This document shows positions 10,512 to 24,500 of a stretch of 64,000 bases of DNA, piece by piece; position 1 is the stretch's first letter, and each line of letters opens with the position of its first letter. Below the pieces are notes generated by a model. That model was not told the DNA's origin, did not search any database, and worked only from the letters and a program-made list of their open reading frames with translations. Source of the DNA: Spodoptera frugiperda. Its lineage: Eukaryota; Arthropoda; Insecta; Lepidoptera; Noctuidae. The stretch covers positions 3,233,592-3,297,591 of the forward strand of contig NC_064227.1 in NCBI RefSeq assembly GCF_023101765.2, written 5' to 3'. Made by a program: the position numbers and the translations under genes.

Positions 10512-13500
10512 TGCTTTAAGGAGTTTCTTCTTCATCTATTTATGTCCTCAAGAGATGTCCTATCAAAATATACTACATTAGGTCTTCTAGACAAATAAAC
10601 CTTGACACTCTCTCCATCATTTCCTTGACAAACTATCACTAGATCTGAGCAATTCCAATTCATCATTCTAAGAAATTGTAACGTCCAATAAGATGGCCAC
10701 GTCCCTTATCTACAGTGCCGTATGCGCGGGAGCATTAGTCGGTGTTACTTTACGCTCACATAAATCGCCCGGGCTAGTCAATTATGCGTACTATAGTTAT
10801 TTCGGGATGTTTAATTACCGTGCCCATGCGCAGTCGACGCTTACAAACGCCATAGGGATTTTTAAATACCCACACCAATTACTGTTTATTTTACAATGAA
10901 AACTAAAACTGTTTAATTACGATGTTTTCTACTATTTGAAAATTTATTTGACAGCTAATTTAAGACTGTGGTTGGATTGAATATTCATGGAAACAATAGA
11001 CTCGTTCGGTCGTGGAGGTTTGGACTAGTAAAAAGGTTTTTTTGTAAGATATTTAAGAAGTTAAATGGGATTCTGTCTTGTTTATGGTAATTGGGCAAAT
11101 GGGCATGTCCAACTTACGTTGTAGTTGGTCGCTTTATCTGATTTTTGGCGTACCCATTTTTTTTAATGGCGCCAGTCAGCGAATTTATTCTATTGTTATT
11201 CCTTGGTCTACTAAGTTTAATTTTAAATATGGAATCAGTAGACGAGACACAACCATTACGCTTCTTAAAAACAAAATACTTACTCATAAACACACTGGCT
11301 GGAAATTATAATCGATATAGGTCGTCTAAACGATCATTCGATTATACAATCGTGTTTGTGATTAACCAAAATCGTTGCTGTTTACGCAAATCCCGTTGTT
11401 TACGTCTCGAATCATCACTCGTATCTAAAACGTGGCATAAATCAAGCTTGATTTATGCCTGATGGACGGAAGGAACTTGGCCAGTCAGCTTTCTCTATTT
11501 TAAATTCAAGGATAACAAATCTAGAAATGCTACATCATTATATCTTTGATACATCCATTATCTATAACGTGTCGAATCGATTATAGAATCGAGTTATTTA
11601 ATTAATTTATCTGCGCACGGTTGTTCGATTTTCAAATAAGATGTTTTTTCTTTTTTGACACGAATGGTGTTGCCAACGAATAAAAAGGAAAATAAAGCTC
11701 GTTTAGGTGACAAAACAAAGGTTTTATCTAAATACGTTTACGAGCGAGTCGGCTTAGCGGGCAAGTTGAATTCCACAAATATTAGCTCCCGTGAGTAATC
11801 TTCAAGCTTACACGTTACGGGTGTCGTCAGAATTTTTACGCCCAAATGCCGACGTTATCATACTTTTGTCAGTTCAAAATGGCGCCCCGAGATGGCCTAA
11901 AGTTACGAAATGTTTCTTTAAACGCATTAAAAAGGAATGTTTAAAGTTTTTTAAATGTTAAAACATACTTACGCGGTTGTCTACTTTTACGAATCAGATT
12001 TAAAAACACTTCATAAAGCGTCTTGTATTATTCGCATTAGTTTAAATCTGTATAAGGATTTTAAAAGCTTAACATAACGAGTATACAACAAGCTTTTGAT
12101 TTTTGTTGTAAAAATAATTCAAAATATATTCAAAAAATAATTTTACTAGTTTGCCTCCATCAACAACATAAACGTTTGTTCAAAAACAGAAAAAATACAA
12201 AATAAATTGCGTTCCATTTTTTTATGACATTCGCAGTTCGTGTAGTTTAAAATATAATCGTACAATATCAAAATTCCGTATTCAAAACGTATCACTGGCC
12301 ATTTGTTCGAAACAATTTCAAATTTCGAACGATGAATTTCCCGCCATGTAAACAGTCGACCCGACCCGTTGACTCACGGTCTCGAACAAATGTTATCTGT
12401 CTTCTTTTATTTGTTTCTCGAATATCATACTCGGACTGACCAGATAGTTAGACCTCCCCCGCCTCCCGCCCTCCCTGTACTCTAGTGTAAACAAGGGATT
12501 TCTCTATAAGTTCACAAGGGTCATCATTAGCTGGATCATTTATTTCTGTTGTTATTAGTATTACGTTGCGTCTCTTGGTTTTGAAATTGGAAATGATTCT
12601 TTTCGTCGTGTTTTCAAGCTTGTCAGCCATTTTAACTTTATGGTGTTATTTTTTAAGCGTCTTAACACTACTTAGTGTGCTTACTAGTTTTATCTGAATA
12701 TTTATTATATCAAAATTATGATCCCTCTTTATATCAGTCTTTATTCTTTTATTAGTAACACTACAATGTACGGAGTAGTAAAGTACTTGTAGCTATTTTT
12801 ATTCTAGACCAAAACGAGTCTGCCTAGCTAATGGGATCGCGTAAATTTCTGTCTAATCGCAGGTGACGCGTTTATCTAATAATTGGATGGGTGTGCATTT
12901 GCGATAACACTCGTCTTCGAAGCTATAAATCTTGTTTTAAATAGGTAATTACCTGTGTAACATTAGCTCTTGATAAAATGTGCTGTAATTATGGAAGACC
13001 AGTTTGAATAACATCAGAAACTTTTATTGATAAAGCCAGGCCCTATAAAGTTTTATAGGAGAATTAGTCAAAGTCTAAGCACTTATTTCTATTAGACCAT
13101 TTATAGACCCATTATAATGTACATTGTCTATCAATAATTTATTAAAGGAAACTACATATTAAATTTACTTAGGACTCTACGTCATTGTCAAAGATCCTTA
13201 AGAAAAAATATTAAAAAAGAATTAAAAAATAAAGTATGACGCTATTTCTGTTAATGATTTATCTATGCTCGATAAAAAAATACAATAAATATTTATGACC
13301 ACAAGATAACAAAATATGGAGAGAGCGTTCGGTAATGTCAAAAGATTCATTATACCATACAAGGGCTCTTTAAAAATGTCACCCGTGAACCCATTCTGTA
13401 TTATCGTTAATTTTCACATTTTTATGTGAAAGAGATACGAGATGAACAGTTCATTCATAGTTAATAGACTACTTGGATGATTATGGTACGAAAATAGAAA

Positions 13501-13732
13501 ATATCTTAATTTTAAAACGATCCCTTATTCGTACTCGAAAAAGTTCTATCTTTGCAAGAAATATGAATATTTGCGTAATATTAAATTTGTTTATGTTATC
13601 TTTTTTTTTAAGAACTTGGGATTTCTAAATCAATGTTATTACTGAAGTACTCACATTACCAAACATTTGATGATTGAATTAATATGCGAATGAATCACGA
13701 TGCTACCTTATTTTGGACTATTTTTCTAACAC
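10512..13732. other. Intronic sequence, no gene seen
   Basis: Mostly AT-rich. A patch at 12330-12480 is richer in GC and pyrimidines (CCTCCCCCGCCTCCCGCCCT) and may be single-copy. Open frames at 11078-11462 and 12448-12630 look like chance frames. Confidence 0.5.
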
Positions 13733-13830
13733 ATCACATCATCAGCCTTTAAGTGGCCACTGCTGACCAAAGGCCTCTCTTCTCACACAGAGAAGGTTTG
13801 AGCATTAATCCCCACTCAATGCGGGTTGGC
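13733..13830 (+). repeat. Lepidopteran 'CATCATCAGCC' dispersed repeat
   Basis: CATCATCAGCCTTTAAGTGG is followed by CCACTGCTGACCAAAGGCCT and then CACACAGAGAAGGTTTGAGC. This is a degraded copy of a repeat familiar from many moth and butterfly genomes (a 'catcatcagcc...cactgctgaacataggcct' pattern), thought to be LINE-derived. A reverse copy is at 45528-45603. Confidence 0.65.
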
Positions 13831-16139
13831 AATATAAATGTTTCTAATACATTGAAATAATATTAGCTCAAATAGATATACCAACCTTAAAAAAAACAAC
13901 AATATTAAAGCATCCATGCGTTAGGGTTATCAAATAAATTTTTACAGCACCGAAGCTGACGCACTGTACGTCTGACGCACTTAGCACTTAATAGCCAATG
14001 ACAATCACATGCCATTAACAGCTGGCCGCTCTGCATAAATTGAAAACGAATTAATTTACTATGTAAATACTTGGCAAAGGGCACTTTTGCAATTCATTTT
14101 ACTTTGATAAACTAATGTTTTTAGTTGTTTTACATTTGCACGGAAATTTTTATGGACTGAGGATTCCTTGTTTACATTTAATCTATGTAAATATCGTGTG
14201 TTTTTTAAATGGAATTCTTGTATTTTGTCGTTTATGTGACAAAATATAAACAGATTGGTATTAGCTGAGTTTAAATATGAAATTGAATGGTCACCCTAAG
14301 AGAATTTTATCAACATTCTCAGCAGGTTGCCTGGCTTTCTACGTTAACGTGCTTATATCGAGATGATATCTGATCATTTAAAGCATCATATCTAACAACT
14401 TCTCGATGTAATCAATGTGATTTTTATTTATAAAAACTTTTTATATCGTGTTCTTTACAAATGGCCGTTTGGATTTGAATCCGCATTAACAGTTGTGGCT
14501 TCGACAACGAAGATTGATTGGGGCGATTAATCTACGTCTGTGAGATATAGGTACATATACTTTCACATAAATGTACACGTCCATTCTGTGATCTTTGATT
14601 GACTGATGCCTGTTTAAAAATAAAATATGTATCGGTCATACAAGTCATAGTCTTTAATCCACACACATATCTATTTCACACCTCGTAGCTCCTGCACTTT
14701 TTGTAACGAGAAATAATCAGCAAACTAAAGATAACAATTTACCACAGAACTCCGTATTAATTAAAAAAACTTTATCAGAAACCGAAGGTAGCCTCATAAA
14801 CATACGAGATACGATTGGTTTTTATAATATAAACGAGATTTTTATAATAAAAACTGAGAATAAACCGATATACACAACACCTGCTCCATCAAACACGAAC
14901 GGTGATCATTATGTTAATGCTCCTAAAACTCAAGCTCAACTGACCATCTCAAAACTTACCTTAAGCTTAAAGCAATTTGATCCAAACTCGTTTAGACGAT
15001 GCGCAGTCAAGCTACAGAAAAAATTAACCGTGTCGAAACGAACAAGGTATCAAACAGGCGCCAATTATGCCAAATGAGCGCTTATTCCGTGCACCATAAA
15101 TCGATATCACGCTATACTCGGAGTAACAGTTACGCCCTTAAAGGATTCGTCTCGATAAACTGTACACCGAATTGTATTTATACAATAAAGGACCTTGTTA
15201 TGAAAGCTGAAAGTGTCAGAATTACGTAACGGTGGAAGCGTCTGTTACGCCCTGTTAAAACGCCCTTCGCACTAACAAGACGGACAGAGATGAATCGATG
15301 TAGTTTTTGTGAGAGCGAGTGGGGTGGAAGATAAACAGAGAACTCTTGAAAAACACTTGTGAGATAACAAAGGCTGGCTTCCACGAAGACGTCCAATAAT
15401 TTGTCTTTTTAATTTTACGGCGGACTGCCATAGCTTTTAAATATATATTTTTTTCTTTCTACTCGACCTCGGTCAGGTCCATTAGGTCGAGAGGCTGCCT
15501 ATTGGGGAACTCATTATGCCCAGTCTTTCGCTGTGGAAATTCTTTTATGACTTATTGTTTCTATAGCCTTGCCCGGGAACGAACTACATATGTGTAATTT
15601 AAAAACCTGTAGCCTTAGTTTTGTTTCTGCGGCTGTGTAAAGTTCAGTCGTTACCATAAGTACCTTAATGGTCTTCGTTTTCTTTCAGCCTCGTAATAAA
15701 AAACTTAAGAAATACTTCAAAAATAAAACAAAACTTGAAAAAACGTGTCGTAATATAATAAGTAATATGAAATAAAACCCGAACTAAGCACAATAAAAAT
15801 GAAACGGACGTAAAAGGAATCGAAACCAGTTCTGGCGTACCATCGGTTTAGTTGTAAAAAAGCTCGTTCCATATAATATAACCCATTACAACCCCGAGAA
15901 TCACTGTTCGGCCAATCGTCGTGAGGAATTCGAAAATGGAACGCAAGTTCGATTTTTAATTGTTTCGAATGAATTTTATGTCATTGCGGCCAGAGTTTGG
16001 TAACAAATTAAATGGATTTTGTTCCAATTTGAATAAAGAACTCTTTTATTGGAAAAAGTTTTATTAGGATACATTCGTATTTATTGGCCACAAACGAATT
16101 TTTATTCATTCTTATTTTAAATTAACTTAATTTTTAAAA
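13831..16139. other. Intronic sequence, no gene seen
   Basis: AT-rich with no recognisable element. Open frames at 14999-15229 (plus) and 15178-15396 (minus) overlap on opposite strands and carry no motif. Confidence 0.5.
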
Positions 16140-16575
16140 TTATTTTTGTTCTTTATCAAAAATTATTCATACTGCATACTCATTATAAACAATAAAGAAC
16201 ATTTAACCCACAACTAACCGATGGGAAAAAATCTGTCATGGGGACTTAGGGGTATAAGTGGACCCCGTTCGGAGCGTGTCCGGAACCTGTTAATGAGCGA
16301 TTAGTACTGCCAGTTGCGGATAATACCGCACTAATAGTTGGGGCGTGCGGAGGGTTGTAGTTGAAATTATAAGGGATGATATTTTGTGTGTATTGATATT
16401 TTTGAGTTACACGCGTTGTCATTATTTTTATTGTTAGTTCAACGCAGTCGTACGTGACAATTTGATGGTTAGGATAATGAATTGGAAAGCGTTGTTTTTC
16501 TGTGAGGTTCTTAGGTATTTTTCGAATAGTCCAAGACACAGACAGGTCACTATTCGTGACTCATTTTTTTACAGA
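16140..16575. repeat. Tandem pair, copy 1
   Basis: This begins TTATTTTTGTTCTTTATC and runs through GGGACTTAGGGGTATAAGTG, CGGAGCGTGTCCGGAACC and GGATAATACCGCACTAATAG. The core to about 16479 is almost identical to copy 2 at 16611-17080. It ends with a perfect hairpin arm pair CGAATAGT / ACTATTCG (about 16519-16553), then TTTTTTTACAGAAA. The minus-strand frame of 97 codons inside it (16246-16539) is mirrored in copy 2, but has no family motif and is probably not translated. Confidence 0.8.
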
Positions 16576-16610
16576 AAGCATGGCTCTCACTATATTAAAA
16601 AGTTAACAAA

Positions 16611-17080
16611 TTATTTTTGTTCTTTATCAAAAATTATTCATACTGCGTAGGTACTCTTCATAAACAATAAAGAACATTTAACCCACAACTAACCGATGGG
16701 AAAAAATCTGTCATGGGGACTTAGGGGTATAAGTGGACCCCGTTCGGAGCGTGTCCGGAACCTGTTAATGAGCGATTAGTACTGCCAGTTGCGGATAATA
16801 CCGCACTAATAGTTGGGGCGTGCGGAGGGTTGTAGTTGAAATTATAAGGGATGATATTTTGTGTGTATTGATATTTTTGGGTTACACGCGTTGTCATTAT
16901 TTTTATTGTTAGTTGAACGCAGTCGTACGTGACAATTTGATGGTTAGGATAATGAGCTTGGAATATTTTTTTTATTTGATTTTGCGTATAGTGTGGTTTT
17001 ATGTGGTTCTTACTGGGTGTTTTTCGAATAACCCGTGACATTAATAGGCCACTATTGACAGGTGACTAATTTTTTACAGA
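16611..17080. repeat. Tandem pair, copy 2
   Basis: The left part matches copy 1 except for a 4-bp length difference after CATACTGC. The core 16716-16954 shows, by eye, only two differences from copy 1 over about 240 bp. The right arm (16955-17080) is much more diverged: it carries an extra T-rich stretch and degraded hairpin arms, but still ends TTTTTTACAGAAA. The two copies are in direct orientation, separated by about 35 bp. The minus-strand frame here is 106 codons. Confidence 0.8.
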
Positions 17081-17795
17081 AATCTGAGAATACTAAACTC
17101 GAAACGTCACTAAATAGCCTTTTCTGAGATAAAGTTGACAAAATCTTTGTCCAAAAATTCCAAGAATACACTCCAAAACTAAACCTAAAATCAATAAAAG
17201 CTTAATTTATAACACAAAACTGTCTCGTGTCGTATTTTATGTCCAATTTAAAGGGTTTTTTATACTACTCTGCTGATCTCCCATTGTATGAAGGAATACA
17301 GTGGTTAGTTATCGCTCTCATATAGTAGATTCGCTGTGAAAAGACCACCCACGAACGGGATTACTATTGAAACTCGAAAACGATCTTATTTACACACCTC
17401 TTTGCTACAAAAATGTAAGTTACACTCGTATTTTCATACTAATGTGATGAGAATGTGACAACAGTGAGAGTTGTGTGAGTTAGTGGTTCATAGTTGTGGT
17501 TAATGTTGCGGTTGTTCGAAATTTAAAAATTGTATTGTTTATATGTAGTAAATATGTATTCCAAATTGAAGCTTTAAATGAAACTGAACTTTATGATCGG
17601 TGAGTTTGACAAAATAGAAATAACAATGGTGATTGATAAACTATAGTTCATATTACTGAAATTTTATATTCCGTATAGTATTAATACCGGATTAGTTATG
17701 AAGATTAGTCACCTAAGCTTATTGGCAGTGAATCATGTTCTTTATGAGTAAATAGGATGGTACGGCCGTGCCGCTTTTTTTTTGCTCGATTTGGC

Positions 17796-17813
17796 GGGGC
17801 ACTGCCGTGCCCC
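17796..17813. repeat. Strong GC hairpin
   Basis: GGGGCAC-TGCC-GTGCCCC is a perfect 7-bp stem with a 4-base loop, set in AT-rich DNA. Just upstream (17762-17774) lies the near-palindrome TACGGCCGTGCCG, and a T9 run lies between. The group may be the end of a Helitron or other element, but no defining terminus (CTRR) follows directly, so the class is left open. Confidence 0.5.
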
Positions 17814-18457
17814 CAGATATATTTTTTTATCAAATATTTCTTGAGATAAAAATCGAATTAGTTATATGAGTGAAATCATCAATTAAAATTTTCCCAAACT
17901 CATTGTTTTAAACAATATGGTGTAATTATTATTAAGTCAATATAAATAGAGACAAAAACAATTAAAACAATTTATATAAAAAACACCATACTGCAATAGG
18001 TATTACTGTACCTGACCCAGTAATCAAACTTAGGCCCACTAACTTAGTAGGAACTATACCCTACCAGCATTAAACTAACACAACCTTATTTAAAAAGACT
18101 GACTTAGTAATTAATCAGATTTCTAAGAGGAGGTCTAAAAACTAATATGAAGAAACGTGTTCAGACAGACGGACTAACAAGTCGACTAACATGGAAAATA
18201 AAAGCTATGCGTGATGCACATACTGCCGCCGCACGCGCATGTACCGTCTGCAGATACAGTAGCTGAGAAAAATTAGTTTGATTAGTTGTGGATTGAGTTA
18301 TTATGGTTGCTTTGGATTGGATTTGTATTTGTTTTTAGTTGAATATTATGTGATTAGAGTAGAGTATATTGAAAATTTATTAATAATATTTAACCCACAG
18401 ACAAGTGATAAAAGGGAAAACTAAATACATTGAATAAAAAAATATATCTTTAAATCT

Positions 18458-18540
18458 TTGACTGCCAAAAGAAAACCGTTGAAGGCAAATCCTTCGCTAA
18501 CGTCGGTCACCGGTGACCACCACGACGTTCAATGTGTTAA
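18458..18540 (-). repeat. TTAA-type mini-element, inverted copy
   Basis: Reverse relative of 10433-10511: on the minus strand it reads TTAACACATTGAACGTCGTG, then GGTGACCGACGTTAGCGAAG, then GGATTTGCCTTCAACGG and TTTTGGCAGTCAA. One border is TTAA (18537-18540); the other is TTGA, a probable point mutation. Confidence 0.6.
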
Positions 18541-21500
18541 TTTAAGTTAAGATACATGCTTAAAGCTTGATTAAACTTGATAGTTTGAAACTTTTGAGTT
18601 ACATACTAATAAACAAAAAGAAAAAAAAATGACCCAATAATAATCCCAAATAAATTTCCAAACATTTATCTGCAGACGCTACCCCAAAAATCCAGAGAAA
18701 AGAATATTTGCTCACAGGCGGCGGGTGACGGCGCAAACACGCGTGTGGCCAACACCGGTAGCGTCAGCAAACAAAACTGTTGACTGTACATTGTGGAGGA
18801 ATTTCCACTGTTTGTCTTCTGCCCAGCACTGGGCTACATGGCTACCTGTCATGGACGACATGGGAGGACTCCTTCCAATCATATTTCCGGTCTTAGAAGT
18901 AGTTTTGGATTGGATTGGACGGGAATGGATTGTGCAATGGATATGTTGGAGTAATATGGAATTGTTATTGGTTATTTGAGTAAGATATTAGGGTCATTGC
19001 TGGCTTTTTTCGTTCTTGATGGATATCTTGTGAAACTTTTTGTTGATCTACCTTCAATTCATTCTGAATTCTATCATCCATTCTAAAGATCTAATGACAA
19101 ATTCTATTGAATATTTTTTTAAATTTACTCGCTATCGAATGTTAATAACCCGAAATCTAGATTCTGGATCAAATTGTTGTTAGGTGTACAAGTGTTATCT
19201 ATAACCAAGGCGGATTAGGAAATCATTGTAGTCACAACTTTTTTTAATCCATCTTGTCTTAATTTATTATTGCTTAATTTAAACAACAGCCCTACTTACG
19301 TTTATGCACTGTTCCAAACTTGAAGCGAGAGAGAACTACTAAATACTCGCTGATTGACTAAAATACTAGCACAGTGTGAACAAGGCATTAGATCAAACCT
19401 ACTCATGCGTACACCACCTTATAAATCTTAAATCTACTTAACGAAAGATCAAAAATATCCCCTTTAATGATGTCATACAAGCTAAAATGAAACTGGTCTG
19501 TAACCATAGCCGGTATTGAGATGGACTAAATTCCTGACACATTAAACATACAGGTTGGATGTTGGATGTGACTTGCACATCTCATGTATTTACTTATGTT
19601 ATAATAGTCATTCTGTTGGACCTCAGCTCGGAAATGTGGATGAGGTATTTTGTGAATTGAAGACTCAAAAAGTGTGAATATGGAATGTTATAATTTGATA
19701 GTATCTTTTGTGTTGTTTTGATACCAAACCATTATTAGGCATTAAGTTTTTCTCAACATTTCTCTTAAAAAAATCATCAGTTAGAGGTCAGTTTCGTTGT
19801 GCAAAAAAGAAATAATCGTAAACTTTGTTCCAATGGAATTCATCTCATCGTGCAACATAACATAATTTATCATCTGGTCCATCTCAACTAATATGTTTCT
19901 CTTCCAAATCATTAATTCTTTTATCACATCTCCAGTGTTTCCACTCAACCGCACCGAAATCATTCACAAGACCACTTGTCCCTGTCATATCTACAAGTGC
20001 CGCATCCACAGAATCTTTTCCACGATCCGTGGTATCCGCTCGCTAGTCATGCGCCCTAACGAACAGACAACAGTCCCTCTTTTTATATACGTAGCTTACG
20101 TACCTACATTCATACTGTTTGTTTTGTCCGTTTGTTACTGTTTTGGTAGGAATTTGTAGGTTTCCCTTTTATTTACAAAGTTTTCTTTTCAATAATTGCC
20201 GAGGGACGCTTCTATGGTTTTTTCCGTTAATTGTTTGGGCGCGAAACGTTTTGTCAAAAGTTCTTCATTGTGGTTTCCACGAAAATTTACTGACGTAGAG
20301 CTGGAAATTCGGTATTGTTTATTCTTTTCGCTTTTTTCGTCATTGTAACTCGTGTTTACTTTGTTGTTGAGAGAAAAATGGTTGTGAGCAACAATATAAT
20401 AAACATCTGTTTTGATATTGTCGATTGTTGTAACGAAATCCGAGATCGTTGACCTCGAAAGTAGTACGTAACTTTAGATCTTGATAAGTTGGTTCGTGTG
20501 TAACCGGCAGAATGTCTGTAAATGAAATGTGTACAGCATTAAAGTGTTCAAAAAAGGATCCTTTGCATGTCAGGCCTCTTTATCTCCGGTAAACAATTTA
20601 AATAAACACCCTGAAGTCAGATTGGTATCTTGTTTTAATTAATTTTGAATATAAACATTAACAAGCACGTATACATCGTTCCAACTGCATTTAAGTCGAT
20701 GTTCATACCAAAACCGTGTCTGATACGCATGCATCCCACATATTTAATACTTACGTAATGTTATAATAAATTCTGGGCATGTTTAATAAACGCTTTTAGG
20801 GCGATTGTGGCGCCACCTCGGCGGTTGGCAGCGTAATTTCGATGCAACGGGCACCAGGAATGCACCACACGAACCCTGATGATTGATAGTCGATCAAGTC
20901 ACAAGAATAAATCGAGTTATGGTGCTGAAGACGGAACCCGAAAGGATAATGACTGATTATGATGACTTGGTAGTCGTTGGAGGCTTTGATCTGCAAATAA
21001 TGATACGAAATTCGCATCAGAAAAGGCCATTATGCTTTGTCAAAGATTATAATACAAATGTTTGTTTTGTATCGTGCATAGCGAATGATGTTTTACAATG
21101 TAAACGTAGAATTATAAAAATAAAGCAAACATGACACCAATCTGGATAAAATATTTTATTAGGGAAAACTGAATTTGGTCTAAGAAAATATAATTTCCAC
21201 CAAATACTTACAGTTTGAAAATCCCAAGAAAAAGCAACACTGAATATTACCACGATGTTAATAAGATATGGATCTTGTACACCATGAAATGTAAAGAGAA
21301 GTCCATGGAATACTAATTACATGACTTCCAAAAGACCCTTAGCTTTTGAACCCATCCTACTGCAATGCGACATATTCAAAAGGCACACTCGTCCCTTCCA
21401 TTTTCTAAATGCAACTCTTTTATTTCTTAAGGTTTTTAAAGATTAATTTCCACGTCTTGAAGAGTTAGTTTTTTTGTTCTGAACTCTGAGCAAAACCTCA

Positions 21501-24500
21501 AGTGGTTTGGAGTGTGCTGTTAGTGAAATTACTGAAACTGCCACTTGAACCACTCTGCGAGTGAGGGCTGGGTTCAATACTTGAACATTGTTTTTTATGA
21601 GTCGTGACTCAGGGTTTATGTTCTCAGATATTTTTTTATGAGGACTCTGAGTCTGCTTTGTTTACTAGTGATTACTGGATAGACTTGGATTCTTATATAG
21701 AACTTGGAAGTCTATCTTGTGGTTTTACTTAGGAAAGAGTAATTGCTGAAAAATATTTTTCATATTCGACCGTACGGTCAAACATTAAGTTATTATCTTT
21801 TCTTCACAAAAATGCTTCATCATTCTCTTCTCCTGTTTCATCGAAATCTAAAATCACTTTACATCCAAAACCAATAACATCAACTACATACTTAACTATT
21901 TGAAAATTGACACTCGAATCAAATTTCATATTCCAGAAAGAGACCCAAAATTATGAGGAAATGTCATCTCATCTCAGACCAGTTCTTTATCAAAGTCCCA
22001 ATTTTTTGTCGCTGCCTCTATATCAGATGGTTCCCAAATCTTAAGACAGGATTAAGATAGCGCCAGTGTTTGGTCGTGTGACAATCTGTGTGCAATAAGC
22101 GTTATCTTCCTTGCCTGCCCATCTCGTATCTTGAGAACCATAATATTTGGGCACTTCGGGTCCTTGCAGGCTATATTGTCAGTGTTATTTATAAACCCAT
22201 AAAATATTGTATTGATTTATTTGCTTGTATTCCGGTTGATTAATTCAAGGTTCCATTCAATCATTTCTTATTGTTCGTGTTGTGTTTACTTGTTCATTCA
22301 TTAGCATTGATCTTTTATCTAGATTTATTTCGATCTGTTACTGATGTTTTCTTGTCCTTTTTTCTTTTTGTAATTCCTTAATAATAAGTCTTCTTGATTT
22401 GTGTCATTCTTTTCTAATATTGTCGCTTCCTGCAACATTTACTACTGTTTAAAACTCTTTTCTGATCTTGATTTTATCTAATCTTCCTACAGTACAGACT
22501 GTGCCAAAATTCCCATACACCTTTCATTTAACTCTTAGATTAAAATCGCTTCGTCTACAGATTTTACGCTTCTTATCTTTACCCCATCTGCTTTTTGTGC
22601 TTTATTTTGTCACAAATAAAGGTAAACAAAACAAAGTATGGCCATCCGGTGTCATTGTGGTCTTGTATCACTATTGTCGGCAGATCACGGGAAATCTCCT
22701 GTTGAGATGTGGGCTTTGATTCTGATTCTATTGTTGGCCAAAGACAAGTGGAGGTCATTAGTTTTGTTTGGTACAACGTCTTTATTTTGCCAAACATTTT
22801 CCGCTTAAATTTGTATCTTTGACAGAAGAAACACCTTTTGTTGTTTATAGAGAAAAAAAAAAATACATTTTCAAGTGGCTCGTCCTTTTTGGTCGGGTTT
22901 TAATAAAATGGATGAGGATTCGCTGTTTCTCAGTAGAGTGACTCATGACTCATATGCTATTTTGTTCCTTCCATATTATTACTTCATTCAAAAAACCGAA
23001 AATGTGAACAGTTGTGTATTTTAATCTTAAACCGATCTTAAATCTGACATATTATCTAGATTTATCACCGGCTTCTATTCTTAATGCCATCATAATGAGA
23101 GTTTATTTGAAGGCTATAGCTCCGACCATCAGCAAGGATTGATCATAAAGAAATATTAACAGTCAATTAGCAAGATAATTTACTTAGACCTGTGCGGTTG
23201 GTTGAGTCAATAAATCATCTACAAATTGACCAGGTTTCCTGTCCTTCTGTTTTTTGCTACGAATGGGTCTTTGCGTGTCCGTTGGTTTTGTTTTTAGTTT
23301 AAAAATAAATGGCGTGTCTTAAATATTTAAAGTTGTAGGTAGGTATTCAAAAGAAGCAGATTGAGTGAAGTTTGAATTGATTTTGGTATTTAAGGAATTT
23401 TCCTCGCAACCAAAGACTTTTGGACAGGCTATTGAATGTAGAACGATGACGTGTTTCGAATTCCGTTCTGTCTAAATACGGGATATGCATTCGGAATTTG
23501 GGTGGTGTCAATTATGGTCTTAAATTGCAAAAATCTCATAAAATAAATAAAGACCTTGACTTAAATAAAGTCCTAATGTCACTAAACGACTAAAATACGT
23601 TCCCAAGTGTCCCTAATTTAAATTGTTTTTGGTCTTATCAAACATCCTGTTGTAAAGGACAAATCACGTCCCAATTTCCTCGGAACTTAATGAAGTAAAA
23701 CCATAAAATTGCCACCTAGTCGGCTAGTTTTTTAGAAACTGGACATGAAACCGAACCGTCCATAATGAGAGGAAACTAACAGTTATCCTAACAAGGTTTT
23801 TAATACCGAAACCATGTACCACGTGGTATTCGGTTCCCGAACGGTGCACGAGCCAGGCGCCATAAATACAGGCCTCGTCTGCGCGGGCGCAGGTACGCCC
23901 GCCAAACGAGATCGTTCCTTTTTTAAAAAAACGACAACTCCACCATTGTATTCTCAACCTAATCTTTAACGCCTTAACGCAGCTTTTTGTCCAAAGAATA
24001 CTCAAAGTCATTTTCATAATTCACTTTGGGCTTTCTCGCTTCTGAAATAAAGCTCCTTTTTGGGAGTGTGCGTTCGAAACTGTTTCGAAATTGTGAGTAG
24101 CGTTATGAATTCTAATTTGGTTGGTGTAAGGTCGTTTTTTCGTTGGTGGTTTGGGGCGAGGTTTTTTCTCGCCATACAAGATTTTGGTTGTTTTACGTTG
24201 TTTTTTGTGACAGTGCGAGAGGAACGGGCGCGCTACGGTGGGTGTTTTGCGGGGTCACCGAGGATAATAACTGTAAATTATCGTCTTTTGCTTTATTGAA
24301 ATTCGTTCGGACTTCTTCTAATGGAAAAAAGGGATTGGTAACCGGATTTAATGCTTGAAATACCTTCAACTCTGCTATAAAGTAAACAGTGAATATTAGA
24401 GGAGCATTAACTAACAATCAGTATAGCTAGAGGGCACCACAAACGGTCGGACATCGCGTGACGTCGGGGCCTAACACCTCAAATTGCAGTCATTAGGATT

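Noticed and set aside
16246..17041. Pair of similar minus-strand open frames (97 and 106 codons)
   Set aside because: They lie inside a duplicated repeat, so their similarity follows from the duplication. No known motif, and the N-terminal parts diverge with the repeat arms.
24060..24417. Overlapping frames on both strands in a GC-richer patch, considered as a cassette exon
   Set aside because: No acceptor/donor pair gives a frame compatible with the phase-0 start of the exon at 34607 and Pangolin-like sequence.
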